The notes beneath the pieces were generated by a model, which saw only the letters and a list, made by a program, of their open reading frames with translations, was not told where the DNA came from and ran no database searches. From positions 9,641,501 to 9,705,500 of the forward strand of contig CM034128.1 in assembly GCA_019914995.1 (NCBI GenBank): DNA of 64,000 nt, read 5' to 3'. The DNA comes from Acanthochlamys bracteata. Its lineage: Eukaryota; Streptophyta; Magnoliopsida; Pandanales; Velloziaceae. This document shows positions 50,107 to 63,480 of this stretch, piece by piece. Both the position numbers and the translations under genes were made by a program. The stretch's first letter is position 1. Every line of letters starts with the position of its first letter.

Positions 50107-52289
50107 ATGACGAATTACTCGAACATGGCTTCTGCTGGTTACGATCCATTCACCGGAATTTACCACAGCATGTTCTCCGGTTCCGTCTCTGCAAAACCTT
50201 CTTTGCCTTCAAACCCCTCACTCTCTCTTCCTGGATTCATCTTCTCTTCCATGAATGAAACTAGCGAATTCAATTCCAAGCCTGCATTCATCGACGCTGG
50301 TTCTCGTAAAACAATCGCATACTCTCATCTCAGATCACTAACAGCTTCCGCCGCAACCACATTGTTTAACCTCGGCGTGCGGAAGGGTGATGTAGTTCTT
50401 CTTGTTTCTCCTAACTTTGTTCACTTCCCTGTTCTCGCACTTGCCGTGATGTCAGTCGGTGCGATTTTCAGTACTGCGAATTTCCTCCACACACGCTCAG
50501 AGATCGAGCAGCAGGTTAATGATTCTAATCCTAAATTCATCTTCACTACAAGAGAACTTCAATCCAAGGTCGAGAACATTCGTCAGATCATTCTCATCGA
50601 GCAATTTATTACTTCGCTTTCAACAAATGAATCAAAATCACAACAACAACAAGAAGTTGTGATCAAACGGAGCGATGCTGCGGCGCTGATGTACTCATCA
50701 GGAACTACAGGGAAGAGCAAAGGAGTAATCTGCACTCACAAATCCTTGATTGCAATGTCCGCAATGTTGAAATCAGCATGGGGGAATCCCAAAGAAGTAT
50801 ACTTGTGCACTGTTCCGTTGAGCCACATGTTCGGGTTCTCGGTTTTCGTATGCGGCGCAACAGTGGCCAGATCGACGGTTGTAATGTTGGGGAAGTACGC
50901 GCCGGAGAAAGTCATGGATGCAGTGGAGGAATTTAAAGTGACGACGATTCCCGCCGTGCCGCCTATGATCGTACAGCTAGCGAGATCGACGGCTGCTGCG
51001 ATGAAGTATTATGATTTGGGATCGTTGAGGGAAGTGGTCTGCTCTGGTGCACCGTTGGCGAGAGAACACATGGAAAGGTTTGCCGAGAAGTTTCCTGGAG
51101 TGAAGCTCTCTCAGGTGAACTCACCTTACTTGCTCCAGTTGTTGCAGTGCATTAACTTACTTTCTGGTTTGCAGATTGTGTTATTAAAGGCATTTATTAT
51201 TCTTTGAGCATGGTTGACATGTCAAATTCGAACTTAAAAAGAATTACAAAGTTGGATTACAAATTTTACCTGCACTTTTTTTTTCGCCGATTTATTGCAG
51301 TGCTATGGATTAACGGAGACATGTGGACCTGTGACCCTTTGCCTAGAGGTCAAGGGTCGATTTAACTTCACCATCGGAAAATTAATTCCGACTATAGAAG
51401 CCAAGATCGTCGATGTCCGTACCGGAAAATCTCTGCCTCCAAAAAGAACAGGAGAGCTGTGCGTCCGAGGACCTCCTCTTATGAAAGGTGAGATTGTAAT
51501 TTCAAATCTGCTCTTTTTTTCTTCTGAACAGTGTTCTGAAAACCGTTTGTCATTGAGTAGGTTATTTGAACAATGAAGAAGCTACAAAAACTGCGATTGA
51601 TACAGAAGGATGGCTGCACACAGGTGACTTGTGTTACATTGACATGCATGGATTTGTCTACGTCGTCGACCGGATCAAAGAGCTCATCAAGTACAAAGCT
51701 TACCAGGTTTCACTTATTCCTCAGCATACAGAACTACACTTCAGAATTGAAGATAATTATGTCGACCTAATTCTGGTTACGTATGTACAGGTAGCACCAG
51801 CTGAGCTCGAGGAAGTTCTCTCAACTCACCCTGATGTTCTAGACGTCGCAGTTATTCCGTAAGTGCCCTTCTCACGCCATCTGTACTCAACTCGTTATCA
51901 GAAACTTTTACTTACCGAGGCTTATAATCTGACTTCAACGTGGGTTACGCGTTAAATTAATGGTAAAGGTATCCAGACGACGAGGCAGGAGAGATCCCTC
52001 TGGCATGCATAGTGAGGAATGGAAAGAGCGCCATCAAGGAAGACGAGATCATCAGCTTCATCCAGAACAAAGTAAGTAGAATAAAATTGGTTACATCTCT
52101 ATTTGACATGTTAAGATTTCAACTAACGCAAGGTTGCATTGTTTTCTAAAGGTTGCTCCGTATAAGAAAATAAGGAAAGTCAAGTTTGTCGAATTCATTC
52201 CTCGTTCACCTTCAGGGAAGATCCTTCGGAGAGCTCTGAAGAAAAGCACTGCACAAGATCAAACGGTAGATATTCGTGCAAGGTTATAA
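50107..52289 (+). CDS. 4-coumarate:CoA ligase-like acyl-CoA synthetase, probably peroxisomal
   Basis: Adenylate-forming enzyme: activates a carboxylic acid with ATP and transfers it to CoA. Six exons (50107-51114, 51301-51487, 51561-51706, 51791-51858, 51969-52071, 52152-52289) give 549 residues, the usual family length, with all phases matching. Box [12 protein letters not shown], is at about 197-207; the A5 region reads [10 protein letters not shown]; box II reads GELCVRGPP; then [26 protein letters not shown], and [11 protein letters not shown] with the catalytic Lys. The last three residues, ARL, match a plant peroxisomal targeting tripeptide, so it resembles the peroxisomal 4CL-like clade (4CLL9, OPCL1 types) rather than lignin-pathway 4CL. 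Substrate unknown; jasmonate precursors, fatty or cinnamic acids are possible. It converges on ARPC1. Confidence 0.93.
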
Positions 52290-53013
52290 GTTGATAGGCT
52301 ATACAGTATCATCATTCATTGATTCGAGGAGTCAACAGTCTTAGTAATCTTGTAATTCCATTGGATTTGGTTGATTCTATATAACTTTTTGACATGTAAT
52401 GTAACATTGCCAATGATTCAATGATCTGAGTCATTCTACTGAATAGACAAAGGATTATTGATTCAATTGCAATGCATCATGCAAACTCCTCAGCCTATTC
52501 AGTAAAACTACAAATAAGTATTCAACAACTTTCATTCGACGTTCGACTCAAAAATGTATGTGCCAGGGAACCTACATTCTCTTGTGCATGGGAAAGCTGC
52601 TAACATTGAAACAACTAACTTTTACTAAGTGCTGATATCGAGTGCGGAGTACTCATTTCAAGCTATCACACAGCACCACTGGCAATTGCAGACTTGCAGT
52701 ATTAAGTTCCTTAGCTGAATACTAAAAATGTCTCAGTCTTAAATAAACAACACTGCTAGGCTACACAACAGAAACCAAGTCATAAATCCAACATCAATGC
52801 TCCAACTGGATAGGAGTTCTAAGAGAATCTTACTTGAATGGCAATTCTTATACACATTCAAAAATGAAAGGCTGAAGCGACTAAATATATCTACGTAACC
52901 TAAGAAGGAATATATGACTGAAAATATTACAATGAGCTTCACCCGAACCAGGTATGAAAACTCAATTACCAGTGTGGTTGTAAGCCAGAATCCCAAACGT
53001 ATCGCTATAGATG

Positions 53014-56000
53014 TCAAAACTGGGGCAACAATTCCATTAACTGATCCAACTCCCAGATAACCACTTTCCCATCCAAGCCTGTGTGAAAGTAAGAAAGCAT
53101 AAGAAAAGGATCTTAGTGACAAATTAAGTGTAACATAAAAATCAATGATTCAACCTGAAGTGCTAAATTTCTTGGTTGCAGCATCCCCTTCCTTTAATGG
53201 TGCAATGCATCTGCCAAATCACAAACGCAGATACTATTACTCAAACCAAGGTGCTGCTTGAAGGATCAACAATTACATCAATCAACGTAAACAAGATTTG
53301 GTTAAATACACTGAACATACGTTATACAGTTTTCATGAGCTCCTCCACGAGGTCTAGTAGGTTCAACTGTGTCATTGCTAACTCCTCTTGATTGGCCATA
53401 TAGCTTTCCAAAAGCTTCAGAGAACTGTGAAAGAAAAGCATAAGGGAAAAGTAAATATTTAGTGATTAAATGTTTCACGGAAAATTAGGTGCAGCCAACA
53501 ATTTATGGTTCAAAATAACTTTCTCCATTGTAGTAGGAACTTACCCTTACTTAAAAGCTAATACAACAATAGTTCCCAATATTTTTTCACTTAAAAAATT
53601 AAACTTGCATAACCAAGTTCGAACTTAAACATCAATAAAAATTTAAAATACTATTGTAAGCAGGAGATATGAAAAAGCATACATGAAATCTGATGCTAAT
53701 TCAAAAGGACTGAAGGATTCACACATGACCAGCTTCTACTTTCTACTAACTTAACCCAGTTTTAAGTTTATAAAGAATGTTTGAAGAAAAAATAGGATTT
53801 CTGAACCACAAGAAATAGATAAGATTCCAGAAAGCATACCTCTCCAAAGTATTACAGAATAGGTAAAACATTTCTATAATATTGGCTATTAGCTCGAATT
53901 GAATTACAAAATGTTAGTTGACATAAAGAATTACTTAATTGCTTGTACATGTAAAGAGAGAAAAGAATCAAATAATTTGCAAACTAATGAATTAGAAAGA
54001 GATTATTTAGCAATTGCAACACAAGGACGTGTGCTCTACCACGTGGACAACACAACAGCTTAGATCATTTGAAAATACCTGTGAACCATATTTGGAGCCT
54101 GATCGTGTTATGTTCCTCTGATCTAAAATTTTGACAAAACTCCTACATGAACAACAGAATTGTATCATGAGATGAAGCAGTATCTGACAAACTTAATGCT
54201 AAAAGCTGATATAACATCACATTTATGGGGCAGGTACTAGAGAGGGACAATTTAAACAGCTAGCTATTAACACCAAGAAGAACAGCAGATAATAACACCA
54301 AGAAGGCTGCTTTCTAAAGCTATTTTAAAAATTCTCAATAATTGAAAGAAAAAAGAATACCATATTCCCCTTCCATCTGCAGCAAATACCATTGGGTTGC
54401 AGTCGAAGCCCACCCCCACGACCACTTGCTCAGAAATAAAAAGGATCTGCATTACATGTATTGTCGGATTTGGTTATAGAACTCCAACCTAATCAGATCA
54501 CTTAATTTAGATGAGAGAGGATGCTGACCCACATCACGCAGAGGCAGGTCTCTGAAGGCCACACTTTGTGCCACAGGTGAAGGACCAACATCATCCACAA
54601 AGTATATCATTGAATTATGACCTAACCAGATCAAACAGGTAGAGAGCTTAATACAGGTACATTTTTAAATGTGGTAAGCCAACAAGTCGGAGAACTATTT
54701 TATGCACCAGCAAACATGAATATATTAGAGATCAAATGAGAATGTCCTTCTATCACCATCACAATTTCCCAGTTCACCAGGTTACCAGTAGAATCTTTAA
54801 ATGTATGGAGATTTGAACATTCTATTGTCTGTGAAAAGTAAAAAAAATACTCAACAACGGTACATATAATGTTACCAAATTCCTCCTAAAAACCATGTTT
54901 TGAATATCTAGCTTTTCTGCAACTAGCTAAACACCTATCAAGTTAAATGTCACTTGTAGAACTAGAATTGATTTGGGAAAAAAGCTCCTCAAGGCAGATT
55001 CAAAAAGAGAAGTTTACCTGCATAAGCCAAGGTATTTCCACTTGGAGACCACCTCACACCAAATGCCCAGGTAGGAGAGAGATCGAGTTGTACAATTTGC
55101 TGCTTGCAAATAATATTACACATTAGATGAAATTTTGATATCATTATAGTATTAAAAAAGCAAAATAAAATACACATTACTTCAACCAGCATAGTAATCA
55201 AGGGATGTTCCCTGTTAAAGTAAAAAGAAGAAAAAAAAGCCATTGGGACTTAAGATCAGGTTTATAAAAACAGTAACATATGCGATTTGTCTAGATTTTC
55301 CATCTGTCTATCAAAAGCTATAAGTCCAGGAGGAGATGTTTAAATTCTAAATTATGTAAAAACAAATACAATTTCATTATCTTTAAAAACTCCAAATATT
55401 TTACCATTGTTTTATTATTTCTCTATCGCTTATCCACTGTATGATCCTTTAAAACATTCATAACAAACTTAAGTACTTCGCTGAGAATTGTATATAGAAG
55501 AAATCTAAGATTGATAAACGGTGACCCCCATGCTGCTTCTAATGGTACAAAGTTGTGTTTTATGTAGGATGTTTAATGCTATTATGCATTGATCAAAGCT
55601 TTATCTAGGCTATAAGATTACAAGATGAATCGAACCTCGCCAAACTTCAAATCGTATGATGAGCTTGCATCTTCTTCTCTACACCACAGAATCAAAAAGA
55701 AAAAGATGGAGTCCCATTCATTTAATTAAGTATAGAAGATGTGAATACAATTAAACCTACTTTGCATCCACTCCCTTGATAAAGGTGGAGAAAATGCGAC
55801 ATTTACCATCACTTGATGTCGTTGCAAGAAGAACCTACAAACACAAACAAAGGCCAATTCCATGAGATTTTCTTAAATACCAAGATAAAGCTAAAGTGAG
55901 CACTCACATTGTTTGGATGCCAAGCAACACCTGTGACTGAGGAGTTATGCTTTTTCCTGATAAGCTTACTGACCCACCTAAGGAACATATGACAGTTAAA

Positions 56001-57071
56001 GAGCATTTGACCATCACAACCAGTCAAATCAGACCAACATTAGTGAAAAAAGTTGTGCACCAGTCATTCTCTTGCTCATAGTAACAAACACAAACAGTCT
56101 TAGCTCCACTTCCCACAGCAAATTTGTTTTCTGGAAAACAAGAAAGAACAAAGGAAAATATAGAGAATGAGGAGATCAAAACAAGATTAAGATTGAATGC
56201 TATAAACAATAAGCCCATGCAGAACAGACTATAAGTCAACAAATTAGCTAGTTATCAAAGCAAAACGCAATAGTAAAATTTGGCATTGTACGGTGAAAGA
56301 GCAGTGTAGAGAATGCAGCATATAACAGCATCTTGGATAACATACAAATGATGGTCAATGATGGAGGTTCTTTTCTAACTCCAGTAAGAGATATGAACGG
56401 TGCATAGGTTAGGAACAAAAATGTATACCTTTTGGACTCCATTGGACACAGAGAGCAGCCCGGTTTAACCTAAGAATGACAAGAGTTGGTAGCCATTGAG
56501 AGCCTTCTTGGTTCCAAACATACCTGGAACATAAACATTTGAATCAATTAGTAACAGAACACGGAAGTAGGTTAAAAAAAGAAAAGAGCGGACAAGTAGA
56601 TACTCACGAATTTCTATCATGTGACACAGTAACAATCTTGTTCGTTCTCGCGCTCCAGTCAATTCCACATATAATTTGATCGTGCTGCATCAAAATTTTC
56701 CAAGCATTTCAATATGATGAAAATGTGCAAATCAAAATAACTCGAAACATCTCCAAATATATGGCAAACCTAGAACCCTTACCTTGCAGAGAACATGAAA
56801 TCTCTCCCATTTATCCTCTAACCGTTTATAAATATGTACTTCGTTGTTGTTGGGACAAATAGCAAGCACTACAAAATCAACAACACTCTAATCTCATATC
56901 CAATCTATGCCAATCTTATTAAAGAAAACGAACGAGAGATCAGGAAACAAAATCGAACGATCAATTGAACAATCAAAGAGATCTAAAAAGAAACTTACTG
57001 GAAAGATCGGGGCTCCAAGCGTGGCAAGTGATGCATTGTGCAAGCTGATGCACCTCTACTGCTGTCGCCAT
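53014..57071 (-). CDS. ARPC1: ARP2/3 complex subunit 1 (WD40 subunit)
   Basis: Part of the ARP2/3 complex, which nucleates branched actin filaments and in plants shapes trichomes and pavement cells. Fifteen exons in transcript order: 56999-57071, 56783-56868, 56608-56684, 56429-56523, 56061-56130, 55908-55977, 55761-55834, 55636-55678, 55018-55099, 54533-54621, 54361-54446, 54079-54142, 53321-53424, 53155-53210, 53014-53078. They sum to 377 residues with consistent phases, the normal length. Diagnostic stretches: [12 protein letters not shown] at the N-terminus, [95 protein letters not shown], and [14 protein letters not shown] at the end; these are the WD40 blades of ARPC1. The gene looks intact. 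Confidence 0.95.
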
Positions 57072-59180
57072 TACTCGCCGCTGCTGCAACTCTTCGATGA
57101 ATGGATCAGCTCTCTGTTTATAGATTTTTTCTTTTTCCTTTTCGTCCGATGTTGAAAGTTCTTATAGATCTCTGCTTGATTGAGTCGAGTTGAAGTCAAA
57201 ATCACTGGGCGATGATGATGATTGTAGTAGCAGGGAAGCCACGGATTGGGATCTCTAATTACATTCTTCACTTTTACCCGAATAAGATTTTGACACATTA
57301 ACCAAAACATCGAACGGTCTTTTGGACAGGAGACTTTGGGACTAATTATGATCAAAAGAATTTTCAAAATGAAATCTATTTTAAAGTTTGTTAAGTTAAA
57401 TTTAATATTTTTATTAAAAAAAATTATGTATACCTATTCTTTAATTTTTAAATAATTTTTTAAATATTATATACATATATTTAAAAATATAGAGTTTTTT
57501 TACTAAAAAATAATGGTCAAACACCTCCATAGCCATGTCAGTTTGAACAGCAGCTAACTAATCTTTCGCTGGCCATGGATTAAAAGATTATGGGCCAGGC
57601 TGTGTAGAGAGAAGCCCAACAACACCATGTTCGATAACATATTAACGTCAGCGTAAAATTCAATTGAACTTCGAAATTACCTCTGCTAAACTACCCATGT
57701 ATACGTACAGGGGACCGCAATTGTAAATAATTAAATAAATTGAATAATTATGCAATATTCCGTGTCAACTTCTATACTCCTGGTACGGTATTCTGTATAT
57801 ATTTCTACTTTTAGTGCATAGATTTGTGTGTTACGGGTCATAACTGTAAATGAGGAAAATAAGTACGCTAATTATGTAATACATTCTGGTATATATCTTA
57901 AGGACCGTAGTTGCAAATACTTTACTATAACAAATTCATAAGCCATAAACTTGGGCTTGGCCATGAGTTTTTGCGCCATTTGTTAGTCCATTTAAACATC
58001 ATTCATTCATGAAGAACAAAAATTTGAAAGCCTGATGGTAAAGTTGTTGACACCAAAAAGAAGGAAGCGTTCTTTCAACCAAAAGAAATTCATTGAAAAA
58101 ATAAAATAAAGAAATATTATTGGTTGTCAATTAAATAAAACAAGGAGGAAAATTACTGGAGAGGGGAGAAAAATGGCTTCAACCCTGAGAAAAAGAGCAG
58201 ACACGCCATTGCCAGATGTCGAAGGGAAGCTTAAAAAAGCTCAAAAGAAAGGAAAAGGATAGAAAAGCTCTGTGTGAACCTTTTAATACCTGTGCAGGTT
58301 CTTTTCCTTTTCATATCTAATCAGGTTTTATTTGAGGAAGAAGAAGAAAAGAAACGTTATCCCATTCGATTTCATCACCAATGGTTTTCAGCAGTACAGA
58401 GAGAGAGAGAGCTTCATGCATGTTTCTTTTGTTTTACTTTTCCTAACAGATTCCAACTGAGTGGACAGAACCACTACGTTATATTCTTTTCTTTTGCAGA
58501 GCCATGCAGGTGGCATGGTGCACGTTGCAGGAAAAAAATTGAATTAAATCAAAAGGTTTATGTCATACGTTTGTGTATCTAACCGGTAGTATGTAGGGGC
58601 AGTAGAAGCTAAGCTTCTCCAACTATTTTGCGGTTCCCAAAAATTGCTGCTTTAGAAAAGCGAAAAGCTCCATTGCTTAGATGAAGCACTATTGGGACCT
58701 CGCCAGACCATAATCCCATGTCAGCTTAATATCATCTGTTGGCATTATATACTTCTTTAGTTTATTTCCACTCTTAACAATCCACTACTATGTAGTTCCA
58801 TATCGTTTTATTTATATCTATAAAGTTCCTTTCGATATATATATATATATAAAAATTCCAGAACCTAAGTATTCCAGAATCTCCCATAGTCTCATGCATG
58901 TGTTTTATTAATACATTATATTAATTTAATTTTCTGATTGTATGATATATGTAACAGGAGATATTTTGGATTTATTTTCAACTTTCAAAACTGATTGCGT
59001 TGAAATTAACTTTTAAGTCCACATGCATCAGAAAAAATAACATTGGTGATAACAAAATGATAAAACAATTTTGACAAATATATAAATCAAGACTTTTGAT
59101 ATTTGATTCATCTTTTTATAATCAGTAATTGGTTCTCATTACAATATTCTACTATGTTATCATCTAAACTGTCTATATGT
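57072..59180. other. Intergenic region between ARPC1 and NCED
   Basis: Contains the ARPC1 promoter side (57072 onward) and the region downstream of NCED. AT-rich blocks occur at about 57360-57510, then anonymous sequence. Two reading frames (58173-58262 and 58274-58582) show no family signature. An AATAAA-rich stretch near 58110 is not tied to any gene. Confidence 0.5.
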
Positions 59181-60956
59181 TTAAAACTTTTGCTTTCTCA
59201 ACTCATCAAAGCTAACGAATGTTCCATGGAATCCATAGGGAACTCTTGAAGGCAACTTCACTTCAGCAACCATCTGCATGCTCATTGCATCGACGATCAC
59301 CAACTTCGACTCACAGGAGCTTTCGTCGTGCACGAAACTCATTACATAACCTTTATCTTCTTGTTCACCTTCTACTCTGGCGGGCACGAATATTGGTTCG
59401 CCTCCGAACCGATTCTCGCCGTAAATGAACTTGTTCAGTTCACCTGTTTCAAGATCAACCTTTGCGATGCCCGAACACCTGGGCCATGGTTCAGCTATCG
59501 CCAAGTAAACAAACCGGGTTTTTTTACCAAGTTTGGCTCGGTTCACTTGACCAGCTTCAAGATTCACTCCAGGAACTATCTCTTTCCGGCTAGACTTACC
59601 GGTTCGGAGATCGAGCCTGATTTCAGACAGCATGCTTTTCATCAGTTGAGTTTCGGTCCGGTCGGAGAAAACTGCATCGGGTGGAGTCATGCATGACCCT
59701 ATGATCACGATCTCCCGGCCGCCATTTTCTTCCCAGGCATTCCATAAATGGAAACAAAAGCAATCCGGTACATTGACCCATTTGATAGCAGACTGGTTTG
59801 AGATGTATTTAGGTAACAAACCAAACCGGGAAGTTTTCTTCGACTCAAACCTGACAGGTGAACGCCCATGCAACATTTCTGTTAAGTCGAACACGACCTG
59901 GTGGTCAGGTATAACAATGGCGTTCTCCGTAATGGCGAAGTCGTGGATCATTGTTGGCTGGTTGAGAGATATTTCGACATCGGGGGATTTCACACCGGTG
60001 ACCGGATCGACTCGAAAACATTTCAAGTAAGGTTTTTTTATTATATCATACGAAAGAGAGAAGAGTTCGCCTGTTGAGGGATCAATTTTTGGATGAGCAA
60101 TCATGGATGAAGAAAGCTGTCCGGAGAAATCGAAGCGGCCGATGGTTTGAAGATCGCCATCAGGCGTGATAAGAACATGGTAAGGAAGATCGTCTTCGGA
60201 CATAGCAAGCAATCTACCAGCAAAGAAAACAAGGCCGGCGTTTGCCGTACCAATGCCGGCGTCTGAGTTAACAATTCCAGCAGCTGCACGGAGGTGAAAC
60301 AGAGCAAGGCGTGCTGCCCCGGAACGCCTGTGGAGCTCCCCTATTGGTTTCGGGAAAATCGGTCGGCCGCATTCTATCTCTTGCATAAGCCTGCTTGTTT
60401 CCGTAAACCGGCAAGAATAACTAGCCTCTTGTTCTCCAGAGAGCGTGACGGCGTGAATCATACCGTCACCGTCGAAGAGATGGTGACCACCTAAAGGTTT
60501 AAAAAATGGGTTGGCGCCGTTACGGAGATAAACACCGCGTACTACTGAAGGTATTCTGCCAACTATGTCAAGGCCATATGTCACCGGCCGTTCAGACACA
60601 GGCGCAAAGTTACCGGACAACTGAATGGAGGGGTCTACCGTAAGCGGCAAGGGTTCTCGTCTCTCCATTGGCGCGATAACTTTGTTTTCAATTGCATCCA
60701 ACGCTGTCGCCGCTAGCCACTGTAACGGGTTACTACTTCTTCTCTTTGCCGGCGAAGAAACTTCAACAGCTACTGGTGTTCGTGGAGCTTGCTTGAATAT
60801 TGTTGCGGTGAGTAGTTCAGTAGGCTTTGGAGAGACTGCAATATTCTTGCATGCAGGTGTGGAAACTGGTTTCAAACCTGTAGCTGCAGTAGTAGAAGGA
60901 AGAGAAGAAAAGGAAAGTGGTGGCTGGTCTGTTGGCGGTAAAATGTTCGACGTCAT
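59181..60956 (-). CDS. 9-cis-epoxycarotenoid dioxygenase (NCED6-like)
   Basis: Cleaves 9-cis-violaxanthin or 9'-cis-neoxanthin to xanthoxin, the committed step of abscisic acid synthesis, in plastids. One intronless frame of 591 residues, typical of NCEDs. The four iron-binding histidines sit in their usual motifs: His288 (IAHPK), His338 (MIHDF), His403 (FHLWNAW) and His577 (GFHGTF). NCED signatures: QLSGNFAPV at 112-120, RNGANP at 145-150, [12 protein letters not shown] at 158-169, [10 protein letters not shown] at 252-261, GEPIFVP at 519-525. The N-terminal about 70 residues are Ser/Thr/Ala/Pro-rich, fitting a transit peptide; [10 protein letters not shown] at 81-90 is the amphipathic helix that docks on thylakoid membranes. 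The wording around [11 protein letters not shown] and QLSGNFAPV recalls NCED6 more than NCED3, but the assignment is from memory. A TATA box and two G-box cores lie upstream. Confidence 0.95.
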   Translation of the reverse strand: MTSNILPPTDQPPLSFSSLPSTTAATGLKPVSTPACKNIAVSPKPTELLTATIFKQAPRTPVAVEVSSPAKRRSSNPLQWLAATALDAIENKVIAPMERREPLPLTVDPSIQLSGNFAPVSERPVTYGLDIVGRIPSVVRGVYLRNGANPFFKPLGGHHLFDGDGMIHAVTLSGEQEASYSCRFTETSRLMQEIECGRPIFPKPIGELHRRSGAARLALFHLRAAAGIVNSDAGIGTANAGLVFFAGRLLAMSEDDLPYHVLITPDGDLQTIGRFDFSGQLSSSMIAHPKIDPSTGELFSLSYDIIKKPYLKCFRVDPVTGVKSPDVEISLNQPTMIHDFAITENAIVIPDHQVVFDLTEMLHGRSPVRFESKKTSRFGLLPKYISNQSAIKWVNVPDCFCFHLWNAWEENGGREIVIIGSCMTPPDAVFSDRTETQLMKSMLSEIRLDLRTGKSSRKEIVPGVNLEAGQVNRAKLGKKTRFVYLAIAEPWPRCSGIAKVDLETGELNKFIYGENRFGGEPIFVPARVEGEQEDKGYVMSFVHDESSCESKLVIVDAMSMQMVAEVKLPSRVPYGFHGTFVSFDELRKQKF

Positions 60957-61083
60957 GGCTGGCGGCTGCTGCTGCTCTGCTTTTGCTTTGGTTTGCTTTC
61001 CTTTCCTTTGCTTAAATTAGCTTTGATTTGGTTTGGCTATGTTTTCCTTTCTAATGTTTGCTACTAGTCACAGTGTTTATAAC

Positions 61084-61092
61084 TTTATATAA
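61084..61092 (-). promoter_or_regulatory. TATA box of the NCED gene
   Basis: On the minus strand the sequence reads GGTTATATAAAGT about 130 bases upstream of the NCED start codon, a good TATA box at a distance that leaves roughly 100 bases of leader. Confidence 0.6.
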
Positions 61093-61180
61093 CCCTGAGA
61101 ATTAATTAGTTGTTTCGAGTGACTCGTTAAGTGTTGTTGATTGGCAAAGGTTTGCCAGTTTGCATGAAGCGTTACAGCAA

Positions 61181-61224
61181 CACGTGGAAGAAATATAGAG
61201 GGGACAGACTTGGTGGGGCACGTG
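61181..61224. promoter_or_regulatory. Pair of CACGTG G-box/ABRE cores upstream of NCED
   Basis: Two CACGTG palindromes at 61181-61186 and 61219-61224, 225 and 263 bases upstream of the NCED start and about 90-130 bases beyond its TATA box. The second sits in GGCACGTGGGCC. CACGTG is the core bound by bZIP (ABF/AREB) and bHLH factors, so stress, ABA or light control is plausible; this is inferred from sequence only. Confidence 0.6.
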
Positions 61225-62325
61225 GGCCAGGCGTGCAGAAGAAGGTTTGGCGGTGAGACATTGGAACATAAACTTGAAGGCCATAGGGAGTCACAGTGGC
61301 AAGTGGGGCCCACACTTATAAGTTCGACTGAGGACCAGCATTTAATCCTTACCGTTCAATTATATTCATTAAAAAGTGAATTCATTATCAACTAAACAAA
61401 AATTACTTTTAATTATTTCTTCTATGAAAATAATAAAAAAAAATTATTTCATTTTTAATAATATTATTTATAATAATTTATTTTTAAAAACTAACTTTCA
61501 ATATAGAAGTTTTGTTATTGGGTATCAAAAAAGCATAAAAATTTCAGCTAAGTCCCATATTTGGAAATATTTTTTGTTCTTCTTTAAAAGCTCTAATTTT
61601 TTATTAAAACATAAGAATAATCAAAACGTCAAATTTCTTAATATTTTAAATTTTAAAATTTCTGTAATACTATAAAATATTTATTAAGACATATATAATA
61701 AAAAGATAACAACAAAATCAAGCGTGCACTTAGAAAGCGCTTTAAAATATTTTTGAAATAAAATTTTTCTAAAATTGTTTTATATTTTTTAAATTTGAAG
61801 TAAACTTTTTATATATTTATAAAATATATATTAAAAAATATGAAATAAAAAATTTAAAATCTACTTTTTTGCTTAGCTAAACCAAATGAGCTCTTAGTTA
61901 GGACTTTGATTATAAACTGTTTCGCAGTAATTATTATACTTACTTTTTATTCAAATAAATTTTTATATTTTTTAATAAATTTTATATAATCTTATAAGAA
62001 ATCTAAAATTTTAAAAATATAAATAAATTACATATCTTCTAACAATATATACAAAAATTTAAATTATTTATAAAAAAATTTAAATCAACTTTAATTAAAC
62101 TATCCTTAAATTTTATTAAAAACATTTTTAAAAATTCAAAATTTAAAATATATATAGAGTTATTTTTCTATCATTTTGTTCATACAATTCAATGAAAATT
62201 GATTTATAGTCCAACTAAACTAAAATTTTACCAACATATTTCTAATTCATATTTTTTCATATTCCATGAAAATTGCTTTCGAAATTTATATTGCCAAAAT
62301 TACACTAATATATATTATATACACT

Positions 62326-62328
<3 letters not shown>

Positions 62329-62361
<33 letters not shown>
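62329..62361. repeat. AT microsatellite
   Basis: About sixteen uninterrupted AT units. Confidence 0.95.
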
Positions 62362-62364
<3 letters not shown>

Positions 62365-62379
62365 AAATATGTGCATATT

Positions 62380-63480
62380 GTCATTTTAGGTCGACATTAG
62401 TTTATATAAAATATGTACAAATTTCAAAATTTGATTTCTACCGTTGCAAATAAAAAACTATGAGAGATAAACACCCAGATCAAATTTTAGCTTAATCGAA
62501 CCTCCAATTGACTTCCATCGGTCCATTTGATTAAAATGACAAAAATTATTTAACAAAATTTGCAAAACATAAAAATTTTCTTTTTCTATCATCTTAATCA
62601 AAAGATCGAATAAAAATTCAAACTCCGATTGAACTGAAATTTTATCGACGTATTCACACCTCATAATTCTTTATATCCAATAATAATAATCAAATTTTAA
62701 AATTCCGACGCGTTTTATATTGACCAATACCCCAATGTGCAACTAAAGTAACAATGTGAAAAAATAAAAATACTCTTTTTTTAAAAGTACTCTCGTACAC
62801 TCCCTTTTAATTTATGCTCATAGTGCTCTCCAACTTTAATATTTACCGTTAAATATAAAGAACAATGAATTGAAAAATATACTTACAAAATTTTAATTCA
62901 ATCGGATTACAAATTTATCTCTATCTAATCACTTAATTAAAATAATAAAAAAATTTCAAAATATATATTATATTATTTTTATCAAATGACCTAATAAAAA
63001 TCAACTTGTAATACGATTGATATTAAATTTATGAATAAATTTTTAACTTATGTTTCTTTATATTTAATTGTAGATATTAGATTTAAAGATCATCCGATCA
63101 TAAACCAAAGATGAAGTATCTAAAAAATTAGATTTGAAAAAATAGGAGCACTTTTTTTATGAACACTTCTGAATAGTCTCTACCTAATTTCTAGACGATA
63201 AAATTTCAAAATCTAATTTCTATCATTGAATATAAAAAAATATAAATTTAGAAACATATTGTCAAAATTTTAACTAAATAGAACAATAAATTAATCTTCA
63301 TCCAACCACTTAACTAAAATAACAAAAACTTAAAACATATACTTTTAAAATTTTTTGCTTCTATCATCTTTATCAAATAGTCGACATGATCTAATTGAAT
63401 AAAATTTTGCCAATATATTTTAACTTATAATTTTTTATATTCAACTATAGAGATTGAATTTTAAAATCATTCCGACTATC
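62380..63480. repeat. Diverged dispersed/tandem repeat of about 300 bp
   Basis: Similar phrases recur in the same order: a CAAAATTTGATTTCTACCGTT-like start (62424, 63207), then CCATTTGATTAAAATGACAAAAA-like (62522, 63303), then TTCTATCATCTTAATCAAA-like (62584, 63360), then GAAATTTTATCGACGTATT-like (62635, 63402) and a TATATCCAATAATAA-like end. At least two and perhaps three copies, clearly old. Transposon origin is likely but the family is not known to me. Confidence 0.5.

Noticed and set aside
58173-58262. 29-residue frame MASTLRKRADTPLPDVEG
   Set aside because: Too short, no homologue known, and no promoter or splice context.
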